Assembly: GCA_950295325.1 (NCBI GenBank)
Contig: OX485804.1
Coordinates: 52,192,429 to 52,256,428 of the forward strand
DNA from: Polytrichum commune
Lineage: Eukaryota; Streptophyta; Polytrichopsida; Polytrichales; Polytrichaceae
DNA: 64,000 nt
Direction: 5' to 3'
Shown here: one piece after another, positions 46,801-59,185 of the stretch
Layout of the letters: each line of letters starts with the position of its first letter
How positions within the stretch are numbered: the first letter of the stretch is position 1
Program-made: the position numbers and the translations under genes
Notes under the pieces: model-generated
Seen by the model: only the letters and a program-made list of their open reading frames with translations
Database searches by the model: none
What the model was told of the DNA's origin: nothing

Positions 46801-49544
46801 TTATGTTTATAAAACTACCAAAAAATATATATATATTTTTTATTTTTATTTTTCTCATTTTCTCATTTTCTTTGACATGTACGTGTACATGCATCTCTTT
46901 AATTCTCTCCACCACTTGTTTACTCCCCGAGAAAATTACTTAACTTTTCTCATAGTCGTCTTCCCCTGGATTAGAGCAAAATGACTTCCCTCCTAGTGTT
47001 TTTTTTTTAAGTTATTAACATTAATCTTGTTTAAGTTGGATGTTTATTTCATGCCACCCTCTATTGTTGTGTTAACTCAGATATAGAATATCAAGATGAG
47101 ATCTTTAAAACTTATCATTAAAAGTAATGATCAAAAGGTAATGATTATATTTGGTTTTGGATGTGGATTTCATGACCTTAAATATTTGAAGTTTGTTTCA
47201 AATTCCTTGAATTTGTTATAAACAATCACGTATTCAATAAATCTACTTGCACACTACTTGCACCATTTTCTAAAATATGTAGTTTTTCTTGGAAAGATTT
47301 TTCTGTCAACATAAATTGCTTGGCTTTGTACATTCGCGTGTTTTCAAATGATTGTCATTTTTCCTTCACAAAACTCAAAGAACTTTACTATATCACGTTC
47401 ACTTAAACCTATGCAGAGTCATGGAGATCTATACTTGACCGTGCTTGTGTCCTTCCAACTTACGAATTTGTAATGAAATACTTACATAGTTTGGTATGTT
47501 TTGCATGCGAACAATTTTGTAATGAAACATTGTCATGGATGATGTAAAAAAAATTGGGGCATTGTAAATTTACAATGTTGCAATCGCTATCACTTACTAA
47601 GTGATTTTGATCCAAATTTCAAAGGAATGGCATATAATGCGAGGTTTACATTTAGTGTTGGCAACACTACACGGGTCGTTTACAATTAGTATTGAGCAAG
47701 ACAAATAGAATTGGTGACACCAAATGCAATATTTAGTGTGTACTTGTGTCATCGATTGATTGTTCGTGTAATGGGCAACTATCAAGTCAAGTTCTATCAA
47801 GGGGCAACCATATAACAACTTGGAAAGGAGGCTCATAGTTGGGCCCAACAATTGAACAAGAAACGAAATCTTCACAAAACGAAGTTCATTGTCATTACAA
47901 ATTAATCGCATGACATCATAGATTGTCACTTTGGGTTTAAGATACAGTCCAATCCCAAAAGAGACAACTAGCATGTGGGCGAAGAGCCTTTCCATTCATG
48001 CTTAGTTCAATAGGGAGCCAACACTTATGTACATTTATCATAGATTGCCTTTTTCAACTTCTTCATAAATCTCAAAGGTTTCCATATATACAAGACTGCA
48101 TCTACCTCTCAAAACGGAAAGGTACAAAATTATTGCCATAAAAGATGTATAGTCCACCAAACATAAATGTTTCCCTCCCAAAATTTGCCTTGTGTCATTA
48201 CACTAGTCGAGTCACTTGGATCCCTTGTTAATAATACAATCCATGTATTTTGGTTTCATTGTGTGTTGAGATGCTATAAGATAGACAATCCCTAGTTGGT
48301 TATCGTTCTTATTGGGACACCTACATTTAAGTGATGTGTGGTTCCAATAACACATACCAAAAAGACATTGTTTTAAAAAGAGATTAAATTGAATGTTTAA
48401 AAATATGATAACCAATATAGGCTCAATAGTCATCATCATTAGGGAGGGACTTATAAAGATATTCATATGAGCTCCAAGAATTACGAGGAAAGTGACTATG
48501 GCCTCGACTTGGATTATAGTCCACCCACACATACTGGTGCGGGCCACTAATGAACAATGATCATCAACAGAGAGAAGAAACGCTGACCCCTGGTGGGATC
48601 AGCATGATTGAATTGCCCGTTCGACCCACCCTTGATATTATGTCCACTGGACATAATATGATCACCAACACTAAATACATCCAATGACTCTCACTAGCTA
48701 AACCAACTCTAAAAGTGGCCCCTGCTGGTAAGAACCATTCAACGATGACCCACACATCAGTAAATGTGGGTGGGCTATTAGCTTACCATCTTACACTCAT
48801 CGCGTGTTTCATAGCCCAGGAATGACCCATCTATCATGCATGAGGACTTCAATCCGAACAATTAGTTTTACAAATCCACCTTTCGGTGTTTGATGGGGAT
48901 GTGCCACTTGGCATGAGGTGGGAGCTCTCATAGCACTAAAGTTTATTTTTTTGGGTAAAGCATTGTAAGTTAAATTTGAAGTGCATGTTGCACGGAGCTC
49001 AAGACTCAACTTAAAATGTTAACTAGGAGCATGGTTGCATTACAAGTGGCTCCGCATGCGGGAGCTTTTGTGGTGTCTAACTTATAAAGTTCATCCATTG
49101 GGACATGGTGAACTTCCTATTCTATTTATATTTTGTGGGTCTATAACAACTCTTAGAAAATGAACTCTTAAATTACATAAGAATTAGTGTAATGAAACTT
49201 AGTTGCAATGACTCGGTCCTCAATCTACAATGCTTGTTTTTATTAGGCACGTGAGTTTATCTTGACGCCACAAAGCCCGAGAACAACTTTGTGCCTCAAG
49301 AGTTTGGGACATTCAAATAAGTTGCATGTTGTGGAGAAAATTGAATCAATTTTATGTTCAAGAATCAACAATGATGTCCAAAAAATTACTATATGTTCAA
49401 AAAGAATTTATGCACCAGTATAAGGTCTATCGTACATTGTTTTGTGCTAGGATATGTGGGTTTTACACAACACTAGTTTTATGTAAACGCGTGTATATGA
49501 GATATGTATGACAGATTTTTTTTTATAATTATGAACAAACACCA
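46801..49544. other. Intergenic, no supported gene
   Basis: AT-rich with several short open frames. The segment at 47640-47740 is an inverted match to 58190-58300 (TTGCTCAATA.TAATTGT.AA, GTT.CCAACACTAA.TATAAACCT). No protein domain is visible. Confidence 0.5.
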
Positions 49545-49900
49545 AAAAGACACGTGTTACAATGAGATAGGACTACGTCCTCAAAATGGGGACACCGTCA
49601 TAGGTTCGCAATTGGGAGGACCTACATGATTGCTTAAAGTAAAAGAAGAATCTTTACTCCAACCTCTTGTACCTTTTACATATGAAGTTTGATTTCAATT
49701 CGTGAAACAACAATCTCCATGATTCACAATTGCTTAATAGATGAGACATGTTGTGATCCCATCCAACATCCAAAACTGTATAGTTCGAGTGAAGATGAAA
49801 GTGAAGTTGGAAGCATCTCTTATGGTAAAAGTGCCTAATTCGGTTACTTATCTTTATCGGGCACCTATATTTGAGAGGTATGCACTTTGGGGTGGCTCCA
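49545..49900. repeat. Dispersed repeat shared with 27365-27660
   Basis: Second copy of the repeat described at 27365-27660, in the same orientation. Its right part adds CGGGCACCTATATTTGAGAGGT, which also resembles 46570-46590. Confidence 0.6.
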
Positions 49901-51492
49901 AGAACATACACCAATAACACACGTGTTTAACTAAGATTGGACTACGTGTTCAAAATATGATGACCATTCTAAACTCAAGAGTCAACATAATTGGAGAGCC
50001 TATGTAACCATTTAATGACCACAATAATATTCACTTTGATAATGTAAGAGAGTCATATGAACTCCATAATTTATGAGGACAGTGACTACAACCTAAATTT
50101 GAATTTGCTAAACCATCTCATACTAATTGCATGTTTCATATCATATGGCAAGTGAGCTAATCGGAAAAAGGCAACACCTAAGACCCATTTACATTATATT
50201 AGTGCCCCCCCCCATTGACATAGTCGTAGTCTTCTACGTAGTTTGAGGAGATATGACAAACTCCTCCAACTCTTTCTATTGCTTCACAAGACAACACGCG
50301 GATCTTGTCAATAGGGTGTAGCCCCCCCTAAGTTTGTGAGCAATTGTGCCCATTGTTGGGTCCCATGAGACTTTTGCTAACAAAACATATAGTTAAGAAA
50401 GAAAGGAGGGATGTCCTTAATTAGCACCACTAAAGAACACATGCATTCATACTACTAAAATCATTACATTATTCAACTAAGTTTGTATGTGAAGTGCTAT
50501 GTTATGAGACCCTAACTAGTGTAGTGCTCTGCTTCCTCTCGTAACATAGCACTAGGTCATGGATCATCAAGTGTAGTGTGAAGTCATATGTGACCGGGCC
50601 CTCAACCAAATGATATTTCAATGAATTTCTATTCAAGCAGGTCCTCACACATGATAAAATAGAATAAACCAATGGTTGTGGCCGTTCAAAGTGCCATGGT
50701 ATCTTGGTTTTGTGTTAGGCCTACCTCCAAGAGGCGGTTTAAAAAAAATCCAAGTGACCATGAAACATGATCCATTTGATGCTACGTAGGAACCCATGCA
50801 GACTCTACATCCATCTTGCATTCACATACACACTTGGACCGGCTCCGCCTTTTCCACCAATGAGAGTGTTTAAAGTGTATTGGTCACAGACTCTTAGTCT
50901 TGTGTGTGAAGTGGTCCCGAGGCCGAGAAACTCAAATGAAGCAATGTAGTGATATTATTAGAATGGAATGGTTGATATCAACTCAATAATGTTATGATGT
51001 GAATCATAGAATGCACATTTTCAAACCTCTTGAACCTACTTAGTCCAACTAGGGCGACTTTTCTTTTATTCCATTTATGGCATTTGGGAAGTTGGTCAAA
51101 AACATGATCGTTGTGAAGGGGAGGGCAAAAATAACCCGTTATAATTGGTCATCGAAGAATGCTATAGTTAGGTATAACAGTTGACATGCTATTGAAACTA
51201 CCATGGGACTTATGGTAGTTTGCTTTTGTAGTAGGATTATGGGAACTTAGCTTATCGTCTGTAGGATGAGCCACTTGAAGATAAAGTGGCATCATAATAT
51301 GCTCGGTTTGTCTCTTCTTATTAGTTGCGATGGAAGAATAAGTCTTTAGGAAGACAATGCATTTCACATGAGATCGATGAAAGTCAAGGCCCCTTTGCAA
51401 ACTAAAGTGGATAACACGACCTTAAGTCGCCCCCCAAAGTCAATAGTGTTGATTTTTTTTTGTTTGTTTTTGTTTTCACTCTATCAAACAAT
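49901..51492. other. Intergenic with one MITE copy
   Basis: Apart from the MITE at 50550-50918, I see nothing in this AT-rich stretch that supports a gene. Confidence 0.5.
50550..50918 (-). mobile_element. Tourist-like MITE, GGGCCACTTCACGC family (copy 3, inverted)
   Basis: Inverse of 16821-17319 over most of its length, sharing ATGTGACCGGGCCCTC, TTAGGCCTACCTCCAAGAG, CATGAAACATGATCCATTTG and TTTTCCACCAATGAGAGTG. The right end TGTGTGAAGTGGTCCC is intact, but the left end seems shortened. Confidence 0.75.
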
Positions 51493-52115
51493 GAGTGTGA
51501 ATATTCATCCTTCATAATGATAACATGAGTGTTTTTTTTTTAATAACATGTAACTGCCCAATTTTGGGACCAAAAATACAAGTGTCATAATTGGGTGATC
51601 AATTCAATTGGGGCCATGTAAGGGCCGTGATTCTTTTGCTTTTGGCCACCTTGAATTGAATAGGTCAAATGGTTTCCGGTGGCATTTGCTTATGACGGCC
51701 CAACGTAGTAATTTGGAGTCTATGAATCTAAGTCTGTTGTCAATTTAACTACAATGAATAACATCCAATCTACATACTCTTTCAAGGCGTTTTCATTGGA
51801 CGAATGAGTGCGGATATTCATCCTTCATAATATTAACATGAGTATTTTGTTGTAAAAGACGTAACTGCCCAATTTTGGGACCAAAAATACAAGTATCATA
51901 ATAAGGTGATCGATACAATTGGGGCCATGTAAGGGCCGTGATTCTTTGCTTTGCCCACCTTCAATTGATTAGGCCAAATGATTTCCGGTGGCATTGGATT
52001 ATGAAGGCCCACCGTAGTAATTTGGAGTCTATGAATCTAAGTCCGTTGTCAATTTAACTACAATGAGTAACATCCAATCTATATACTCTTTCAAGGCGTT
52101 TTCATTGGACGAATG
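51493..52115 (+). repeat. Tandem duplication of a 310-bp unit
   Basis: 51493-51805 and 51806-52115 are adjacent direct copies, about 90 percent alike by eye. Shared landmarks include AACTGCCCAATTTTGGGACC, AATTGGGGCCATGTAAGGGC, TTTGGAGTCTATGAATCTAA and TTTCATTGGACGAATG. The unit is non-coding and unidentified. Confidence 0.9.
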
Positions 52116-53917
52116 AAAGATACGCTTGTATGCAATAATCTCCTCTTGCATGGCACTAGAGGGGATAGTTTGAGTTTGCAGAGCCCCCTTATAAGGCAGA
52201 GGGCCCACCTAAAAGTAACACTTACAAATGCTTCCCAATCACCAACACTCTGCTACCTTGAACCGTTCCCCATGGAAAAGGAGTGATTGGGCCCATGGAC
52301 TGACAAGTTTAGGTGTCATTAGTGTTGCCACCTCATACCAACCTCCACTAACTCCATACAGGGTATGTAACAGGGCTCCACTCTATCTTGGATTGGTTCA
52401 AGGTGGGTTTAGGGTGGCTTGTCAATGGGGGACAATTCAAGCCTACAATAGCCATTCTATTTATGGGAGGAATTCAAGCCCACAAAGCCAAGGAGGTAGG
52501 CCCGCAAACCAAGGGGGTCGGTTATGGCAACAAAGGGGTTGGTACACAGGATTCAAGGGGATGATTTTACAACCGAACTGGGTGGGATCATGGAGGTGGC
52601 CATGTTGGGCTTTGATCTAGCTTGGGGTCTAGTACCCAACTATGTTGTGTTGGTTCTAGGCAATGAAGGTGAGGATCCTTGTGATATGCAAGGTTGTTAT
52701 ACACGGGGACTAGGAATCGGTTTGAAGAAGCTAGTGGTTTCGACATTGAATATTCAATCGAGGTTTTCTTTCTTCTTCTTTGTGCCCGTGTTTAGCCCAC
52801 AAACTAATATGAATTTTTTTCATATCGACCACGTAGCCATATGTTTGTGCAATAGCTTAAAGTGTTGGTTTAAGCACCCTCTACCTGGCAACAACAATGC
52901 TTGTATATGATAAACCCTTGTCCTTGGTGGATGGGTACTGCATCTATAGTAGATGTACCTAATTTAGTGCCTCGTCTCTAATTGGCACATATATTTCCAT
53001 GGCGTGACACCAAAAAGACACATGTTGGACTACATGCTCAATTTTGTTCATCAACCTAAGGTTAATAATCAACATAATTGAGGGAGACCTATACTACCAT
53101 TCCATAAGAATGAAAATTTCTACTTTGATGATAAATAAGATACTCATATATACATGTTTTGTTTTTGTGTTTGTGGTTATCTCTCCACTAAATCACTAAA
53201 TCAACCTATTTGTGGTTAGAGTGCATTATGACATTGCATTCTACCTGCATGTGCAATTTTTTTTCTTTTATGGATAATCTTAGTCATACAAGGCATTATG
53301 GATGTGAATGCCCTTCAGAATCATGCTCTTGCAGTCACTACCCTTAGGCTCCCACCCAAGGGAGAGCGCCCTCAATGCACTCCCCTTAGGACATTTCGTT
53401 ATGCATATGAACTCCAAAAAATACAAGGAAAGTGATTGAACATTATATAACAATAGGGATCATGTTCATTTGCTAAAAGGAGGAGCCATGAATCAAGGCT
53501 TGATATTCCCTAAACCAACTTTATTGACGAGCCATGAAGATGTCAAGCCCCACGTGGCAAGCGACATGCAAGTAGGTTGGCCGACATGCTTTCTTGTTTT
53601 TATATATATGTAAAGCGAGCATTCAATATAAAAAACATAGGGTAGGCCCATTTGTGGCTTTGCCAACACATAGTAAACGACACTCGTGCTAAATATTGTT
53701 CATATTGTTCTCGGATTATAACGTGTTTTTTGTTCATTAGCACCTTGATTACATTAAGAGATGCTTGAAGGGCAAACCGAAAAAATAGTCAACATAGAAA
53801 GGAAAGAAAAAAACAAGCTTCCTCTACACTACTATGTAGAAACGTTGCAGTATGGCATGACTCCATAGCAAAAAAACATGACATGCACACAACATACAAT
53901 GTATAAACTTGGAGCAC
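52116..53917. other. Intergenic, no supported gene
   Basis: Two overlapping plus-strand open frames of about 130 codons (52228-52620 and 52524-52910) are Gly/Gln-rich in part but show no domain. A worn retroelement gag is possible but I cannot support it. Confidence 0.4.
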
Positions 53918-54951
53918 CATGCCACTTGCTACACACTCCACAAGACACCCTCATGCCCCGATCACACCAAACTTCTTGTCCCGTTACAATCGTGAAATTG
54001 TTGGGGATTATGTTCAGAAATAGACGTTGGCCCACCACTTTTCACACTATTACAGCCAGAGATGTTGACAAAATGGGCATGTGTGATCAGCCCACCGGAC
54101 TTCAAGACGCATTCCAAAAGGTCCACTCTCACATACAGCCGCATGTCGGCCTATCGATTACCAAGCCAATCAAACTATTCACACCTCCCCTGCCTAGCCA
54201 ATCCAAAAATTTCTCCACACAAAAGTCAAGCTTGCCCGGGACGGTTAATCCTCCCCTCCACACCCTACTTATTGTGAAGCTAACCTACATGAATGGAGCA
54301 TAATTATCCCAAAATTCTCAACGCTAAGGTGCAACACCCTAGTACCGAGTAACGTTATGGGCTATGGGGACGATTTGGATATGGCAATCATCTCACACCA
54401 ATTTCGTGTGTTCGTATGATGGGTGGGAGCAAAAAACAAGCGTCGGAGGCCCACAATTAGGTAGCTTAATAAGCATGTCAAGGCCGGTTCACATGGGTCC
54501 CAAGTCCTAAATCCCAACTCCCTTGGAGTCAATCTATGCAATCTTAGCAGTTGCACAACACTTTTTGGAGGTGAGGCTCGGGACTTGTGCCGAGAGTTGG
54601 GTCAAGCAAGAAGGCTAGACCCAACTCAATTCTAAACACAAGTCCCACCGACATACTTACACAAACCAAACAAGATCCGCTGAAACAACAATTCACCGCA
54701 TGTTAGTGGTTTTTCGAGACTAAAAAAGTGGGACTTTACGCCCATATATGTGGGGGGCTGGCCACTAATGGCCCCATTTGTCGGCATCGCCGAGTCGTAA
54801 CAGTGTGAAAAGTGGTGGACCAACATCTATTTCTCAACATAACCCCCCAACATAATAATCCCCCAAACATAATTTCTCAGCTAGAACCGGACCGGACAGA
54901 AAGCTTGGTTGTGATCGGGCAAGAACCGGGTAAGGACCCCTTGTCGTGAAG
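53918..54951. mobile_element. Fold-back element with nested GGCCGGTTCA-family fragment
   Basis: The left arm (about 53920-54080) and right arm (about 54773-54951) are inverted copies: CCCGATCACA, TTATGTT.AGAAATAGA, GTTGG.CCACCACTTTTCAC and CAAA.TGGGGC correspond. Between them lies 54483-54660, which matches the start of the 5411-5952 element (GGCCGGTTCACATGGGTCCC, CGGGACTTGTG, GAGAGTTGGGT). Total length is about 1 kb. No transposase is visible. Confidence 0.65.
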
Positions 54952-54989
54952 TGGCCCTTCCTTCCTTCCTTAGTGGGAGTGCCTTTTAT

Positions 54990-55530
54990 CTACTTCCTCT
55001 ACCCTCCCCCCGTGCAATGGGGCGCGAGGTATTATCTAGGGGAACACTGGGCGAGAGGCCGGGGGCGAATGAGGAGGCCGGGCGCAGTGGGTGAGGTACC
55101 AGGCCGTGGTCCGGCCCGGTCCGGCGAGCCTGATCAAGGGTGGTCACATAGCATTGCGCTTTGCCAGCCCCCTACCCGTCCTCCGACACGAGCTACCTGG
55201 AAAGCTCTCGGCGCGGCGCCCGTGATCTCGGGTAGGGTAGGTAGATCTGGCAGCCAGAGACCGGTCTTTCGGGGGGGGTTAGCCGTTGAAGCGGCACCTG
55301 GCCCCACTCCCGTTGGCGAGTACTGCCCCATTCAAATCGCGTTGATGCGTTGGGCCATGTGCCCAGCTGGGATGCCGCAGGTGGGTCCCGCGCCTTCTCC
55401 GCCACGTGGCTGCGGGCGGCCATGGGTTCATTTACCGCGCCAGATTGCCTTCAGGTGTACTGATGAGGTTGAGGGCTGGGGCGAACCAACCCCGTACACT
55501 GGTTCTTTGGAAACAATGGTTTAGGCAGTC
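54990..55530. other. GC-rich compositional island, possible organellar insertion
   Basis: Roughly 500 bp with far higher GC than anything around it, with abrupt edges. One plus-strand frame stays open for 192 codons (54946-55524), but its translation is Pro/Gly/Arg-rich low-complexity sequence, as expected from GC-rich DNA with few stop codons. The texture resembles structured non-coding DNA of plant mitochondria, such as group II introns. That is a hypothesis from appearance only. Confidence 0.35.
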
Positions 55531-55639
55531 AACAAGGAACAAGTGTGTGTGTGTTGGTTTGCCCAAAATTTTTCAGGTACACTGAGGTTGGGATTTTTGT
55601 AACCGACAAAGTAGTAAGAGAGTTTGCATTTGTTTGGGA

Positions 55640-55870
55640 GGAGTAATAGCGGGGGAGTGATTTTTCTCTGGGGAAGAGAAACAAATTCTATAAGAGGAAT
55701 GTCCGCCTTAAAGACAGAAAAAGAAAATTGCTACGAATTTCAAAGCGGTGACGTTAGGGTAACCACATAGTCGATTTCTAGGTTAACCCGTAACTATTCA
55801 TCTAAATGTTAATGTTTGGCTACGACAATTGTCAAAACTCTTATGAGAGTAGAGCAAAGGTGCCCATGAC
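55640..55870. repeat. Dispersed repeat shared with 8480-8760
   Basis: Second copy of the repeat described at 8480-8760, same orientation, including GAGAAACAAATTCTAT, GCTACGAATTTCAAAGCGG and TTAGGGTAACCACATAGT. Confidence 0.65.
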
Positions 55871-57904
55871 CGATCGCTTAAGAGATTCTACACCATATTT
55901 GAAAAAGTATAAGATGGTGTACATTTTTTTGTGGGTAGGAAGATATAAATTAGGAGGATTGCCAAAATTTTCAGTGATTTTATTCCTTAAATTAAGAGTA
56001 TTATAGATTTTTGAAACCAAAAGTTGGCCCGAACATATTACCAGTGTCTAGAGATTGCCATCACTGCTCATTCCTCTTCTCATTCCTCCTCACTTTAGCA
56101 CTCAAATCGAAATTCACCGCCTGATTACCACCTCCACCTCCAGTTGGTTTCCATTTGGTAGATTGCGAAGGCATGTTCAAGAACATATCGTAGACATGCT
56201 ACTAACCGTGCATATTTGGGTTTCAAATGGTTTTCCACAAGGTGGGTTAAACCTTTTTTAAAAAAAAAATTAAATTTGTAATTAGTAAATGAGATGAGAG
56301 TATTGTGGTAAAATGAAATGACAATTGTATTTGAAAAGTTGTAACCTTTCTACAATCAAGTTCACAACTATATGCATCAATGTGTGATCAATGTGCCATT
56401 CACTAACCGTGCATGTTAGGTTTCACTAAAGGAGCTACAAATGTTGCCCTCTTCTTTGTAGGCATAGGAAATTGATGAGGTTTTGATATTGTCCTTTTGA
56501 CTTGTGTAGCCATTTTCTTCTCAAGTTGTTGTTGAAATTTTTGCTTCTTTTTTGGCCATGGCAAGGTCTGCTCTTTTCATCTTCATCAAATTGCTACATC
56601 TACACCTTGCTATGTGATTCGACTGAAGGAAACTCCATGATGAGTGTGAGTTGACAGTGATGTTTTAGGTCATTGGCGCGGTCATGATTGAGTTTGAGAG
56701 ACATCGGACGGTTGAGATTGCATGTGATATAATTTGACGGCCGAGATTATAAGTACACGGTAAGTGGCATGGTGGAGTATCGTGACATGCACGGTAAGTG
56801 GTGTTGCACGGTTAGTAGCATGTCTATGATATAGATTATGCTTCTCTTATTCAAGCGTCCACTGCTGAAGAATCATGTGATCGAACAGCAAACGCTTTAG
56901 TGCCTCGCGAATGTCAATGACCAAACGATACCGTGAAGTACACCAGGGAACAATGCACCAGAACAATGCAGCACTACTGGATCACGAGGCCCCACTCTTA
57001 AACCCCCAAAAGAAAACAGCTCGTGATGAAATTGACTGCAGTTCTTGGGAACTTAGTTGCTGCACTCGGAGAATTGAACATCCACAATGCTCTGTCGACA
57101 TGTGTGAAGCCTGGATTTCTTCGTGTGTGTCCCTTCCGGAGCATATCATTTCTTCTGCCGACATACTCACAAGCTCGGGTGCACAATGGCTGAAGACACT
57201 GTTGATTTGAGTGTGAGAGTAGTTAACCGTGGTGCGCAAAACTAACAACTGCTTTTAAAAAAATAAAATCAAGAGACAACACCTAGATCGAAGAAACGGC
57301 ACTCGCACCACTAGCAGCAGATCGAAGCGCTTAATTCCTTGTGCAGGCGACACAGTGAAAACAACAAGTAAAACTGTCGCGTTAACAAATGCGAGGTGAA
57401 GGTGGCACTGCTAATCCACCATTTCGAGGTGAACAAAGGAGCAAATGTTTTATCTGCCGCTACCACCCAGGCTCCGTCTGTCGTAACTTTCCCTGGGGCC
57501 TGGAAGCGTGGATCTTGTGGTTGGTGGGCAGCACCCGCGGAAGAAGTGAATATTCTCAAACCTGCAACATGCATCCGAGCTTTACGTCAGTATTGTCACG
57601 GCGGACAGGTGGACCGTCACGATTCCAGCACCGACATGCTGCAATTCCGGTACCGCCGCTCGTTCGCTCGCTGCTCGCTCTTCGCTCTTCGCTCTCACTC
57701 GCCAAGCTGTTACCACGTGTCTGTGAGCCCCGGGTTCGCCACTTGCTGGGCTTCCACCAACGAACGAGGTGAATTTGAGTGGACTCGGTCACCAATATTC
57801 TTTCAATTAGTTCTTTATTATCAACCCTTTATTCTTAAGTTGAGATACTTTGCTTATTTCTTGTATTTCATTTGATAGTTGTTGTTGTTGTTTTGAGAGA
57901 GAAG
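55871..57904. other. No supported gene; GC-richer patch at 56880-57790
   Basis: Both strands carry short open frames at 56880-57790, where base composition rises and CG dinucleotides are frequent (57640-57790). The minus frame at 57574-57311 has plausible amino-acid variety, but no known domain and no second exon that I can join. It could be a promoter or first exon of an unseen gene, or an old insertion. Confidence 0.35.
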
Positions 57905-58068
57905 GTCAACGCATAACATTGTTTAGATCCATAACAGTGTTATGTGGGATTGACGGAATTCTACGGAATGTTTCCCATATGCAGATTGAATGTGGGAGAT
58001 ATTTTGTATAAGATTGTTAGTCCCACATAACATTGTTATGGATCTGAATTATGTTATGCAAAGTCAAC
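57905..58068. mobile_element. 164-bp imperfect palindrome, MITE-like
   Basis: The left end runs GTCAACGCATAACATTGTTT then AGATCCATAACAGTGTTATG. The right end, on the other strand, runs GTTGACTTTGCATAACATAA then AGATCCATAACAATGTTATG. Arms are about 46 bp around a 70-bp centre. There is no coding capacity. Confidence 0.75.
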
Positions 58069-58619
58069 GCCAACGTCAAATGTATTCAGAACCGAGAAGA
58101 TGATTAATAAGATTTGGTTTTGCTCATCATTCCCAAGTTTGATTTTGAATCGGTAAGATGGGAAAATGAACCGGTTCATCTGTAACTATATTACATGTTG
58201 TACTTAGTGTCATCAATTTTTTCTTTTTCTTTTTCTTGCTCAATATTAATTGTGAAATGCCCATGCAATGTTACCAACACTAAGTATAAACCTGACATTG
58301 TTTGTCATTCTTTGTTAAAAGAAATTAAGATATTGAAGATTTATAATGTTATTGTCACGTTTTACTAAGTGAATTTTTCTTGAGATTTAAATCATCCATG
58401 ATAACATGCCATTACATAAATGTTAGGTTTTGGCAGGTTTGCCATTTGAGGAGGGGTACATCAAGAAAACAACCTTCATATGTGTAGAGGGGGTTCTTTG
58501 AGTATATGATATGACTCTTTGGGCTCTATAATTTGACAAACACATTCCAACATCTAATGGATGTGGTTTTAGGCAACATGTGATGGCAATGTGCAATAAT
58601 GTACATTGACAATATCAAT

Positions 58620-59185
58620 GTTGTGTAAGGGATTTGCACAACATCGTCATGCACCTAATTGAAGCGGGATTAAGGCTGAAACCTCGTAAATGCTCAATTG
58701 GAATGGGTGAATTGGTCTACTTGGGTCATGTGATCTCAACTGATGGATCCAAACCAAATACTTCCGAGGTGGAGTCATTTTAGCAATTTGCAATATTCAA
58801 GAATGTGGAGGGGATGCAATCATTTCTAGGTTTGGTTGATCATGATCGAAGAGATTTATTGAAGCCTTTGATGGTGGCCGATCCCTTATACATGCTACTC
58901 ACACATGGGTATCTTCTAGATGGACATGGTTGGAGCAAATGACGTTTGATGCACTCTACACTTGCACTCTACACTTGTCCAATACTCATAAACCTAGGGT
59001 TTCACTTACCTTTTCTCTAGCAAACCAATGCTTATAAAAACATCGTAGTAGCCATCTTCAATCAAAGGATTGAGAGAGGGGACATGATAGTGGCCTATGA
59101 ATCAAGGACGATGTTAAAGGCTGAGAAGAATTTGGTAGTGATGGACAAAGAAAGGTGTAGTAATTCTCTAGTAGTATACCAATGT
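58620..59185 (+). pseudogene. Ty3/gypsy retrotransposon pol remnant (RT to RNase H)
   Basis: Across several stops and frameshifts the plus strand reads as the reverse-transcriptase thumb and RNase H start of a Ty3/gypsy element: LIEAGLRLKPRKCSIGMGEL, YLGHVIS.DG.KP, a SFLGL block, and later YESRTMLKAEKNLVVMDKE. The catalytic fingers and palm upstream, the integrase downstream and LTRs are not seen. It is a broken internal fragment. Confidence 0.75.

Noticed and set aside
52228..52910. Two overlapping open frames as a retroelement gag
   Set aside because: Gly/Gln-rich patches alone are not enough. There is no CCHC knuckle and no pol nearby.
54946..55524. 192-codon open frame as a protein gene
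   Set aside because: Low-complexity Pro/Gly/Arg translation from very GC-rich DNA, no domain, and open mainly because GC-rich sequence has few stops.
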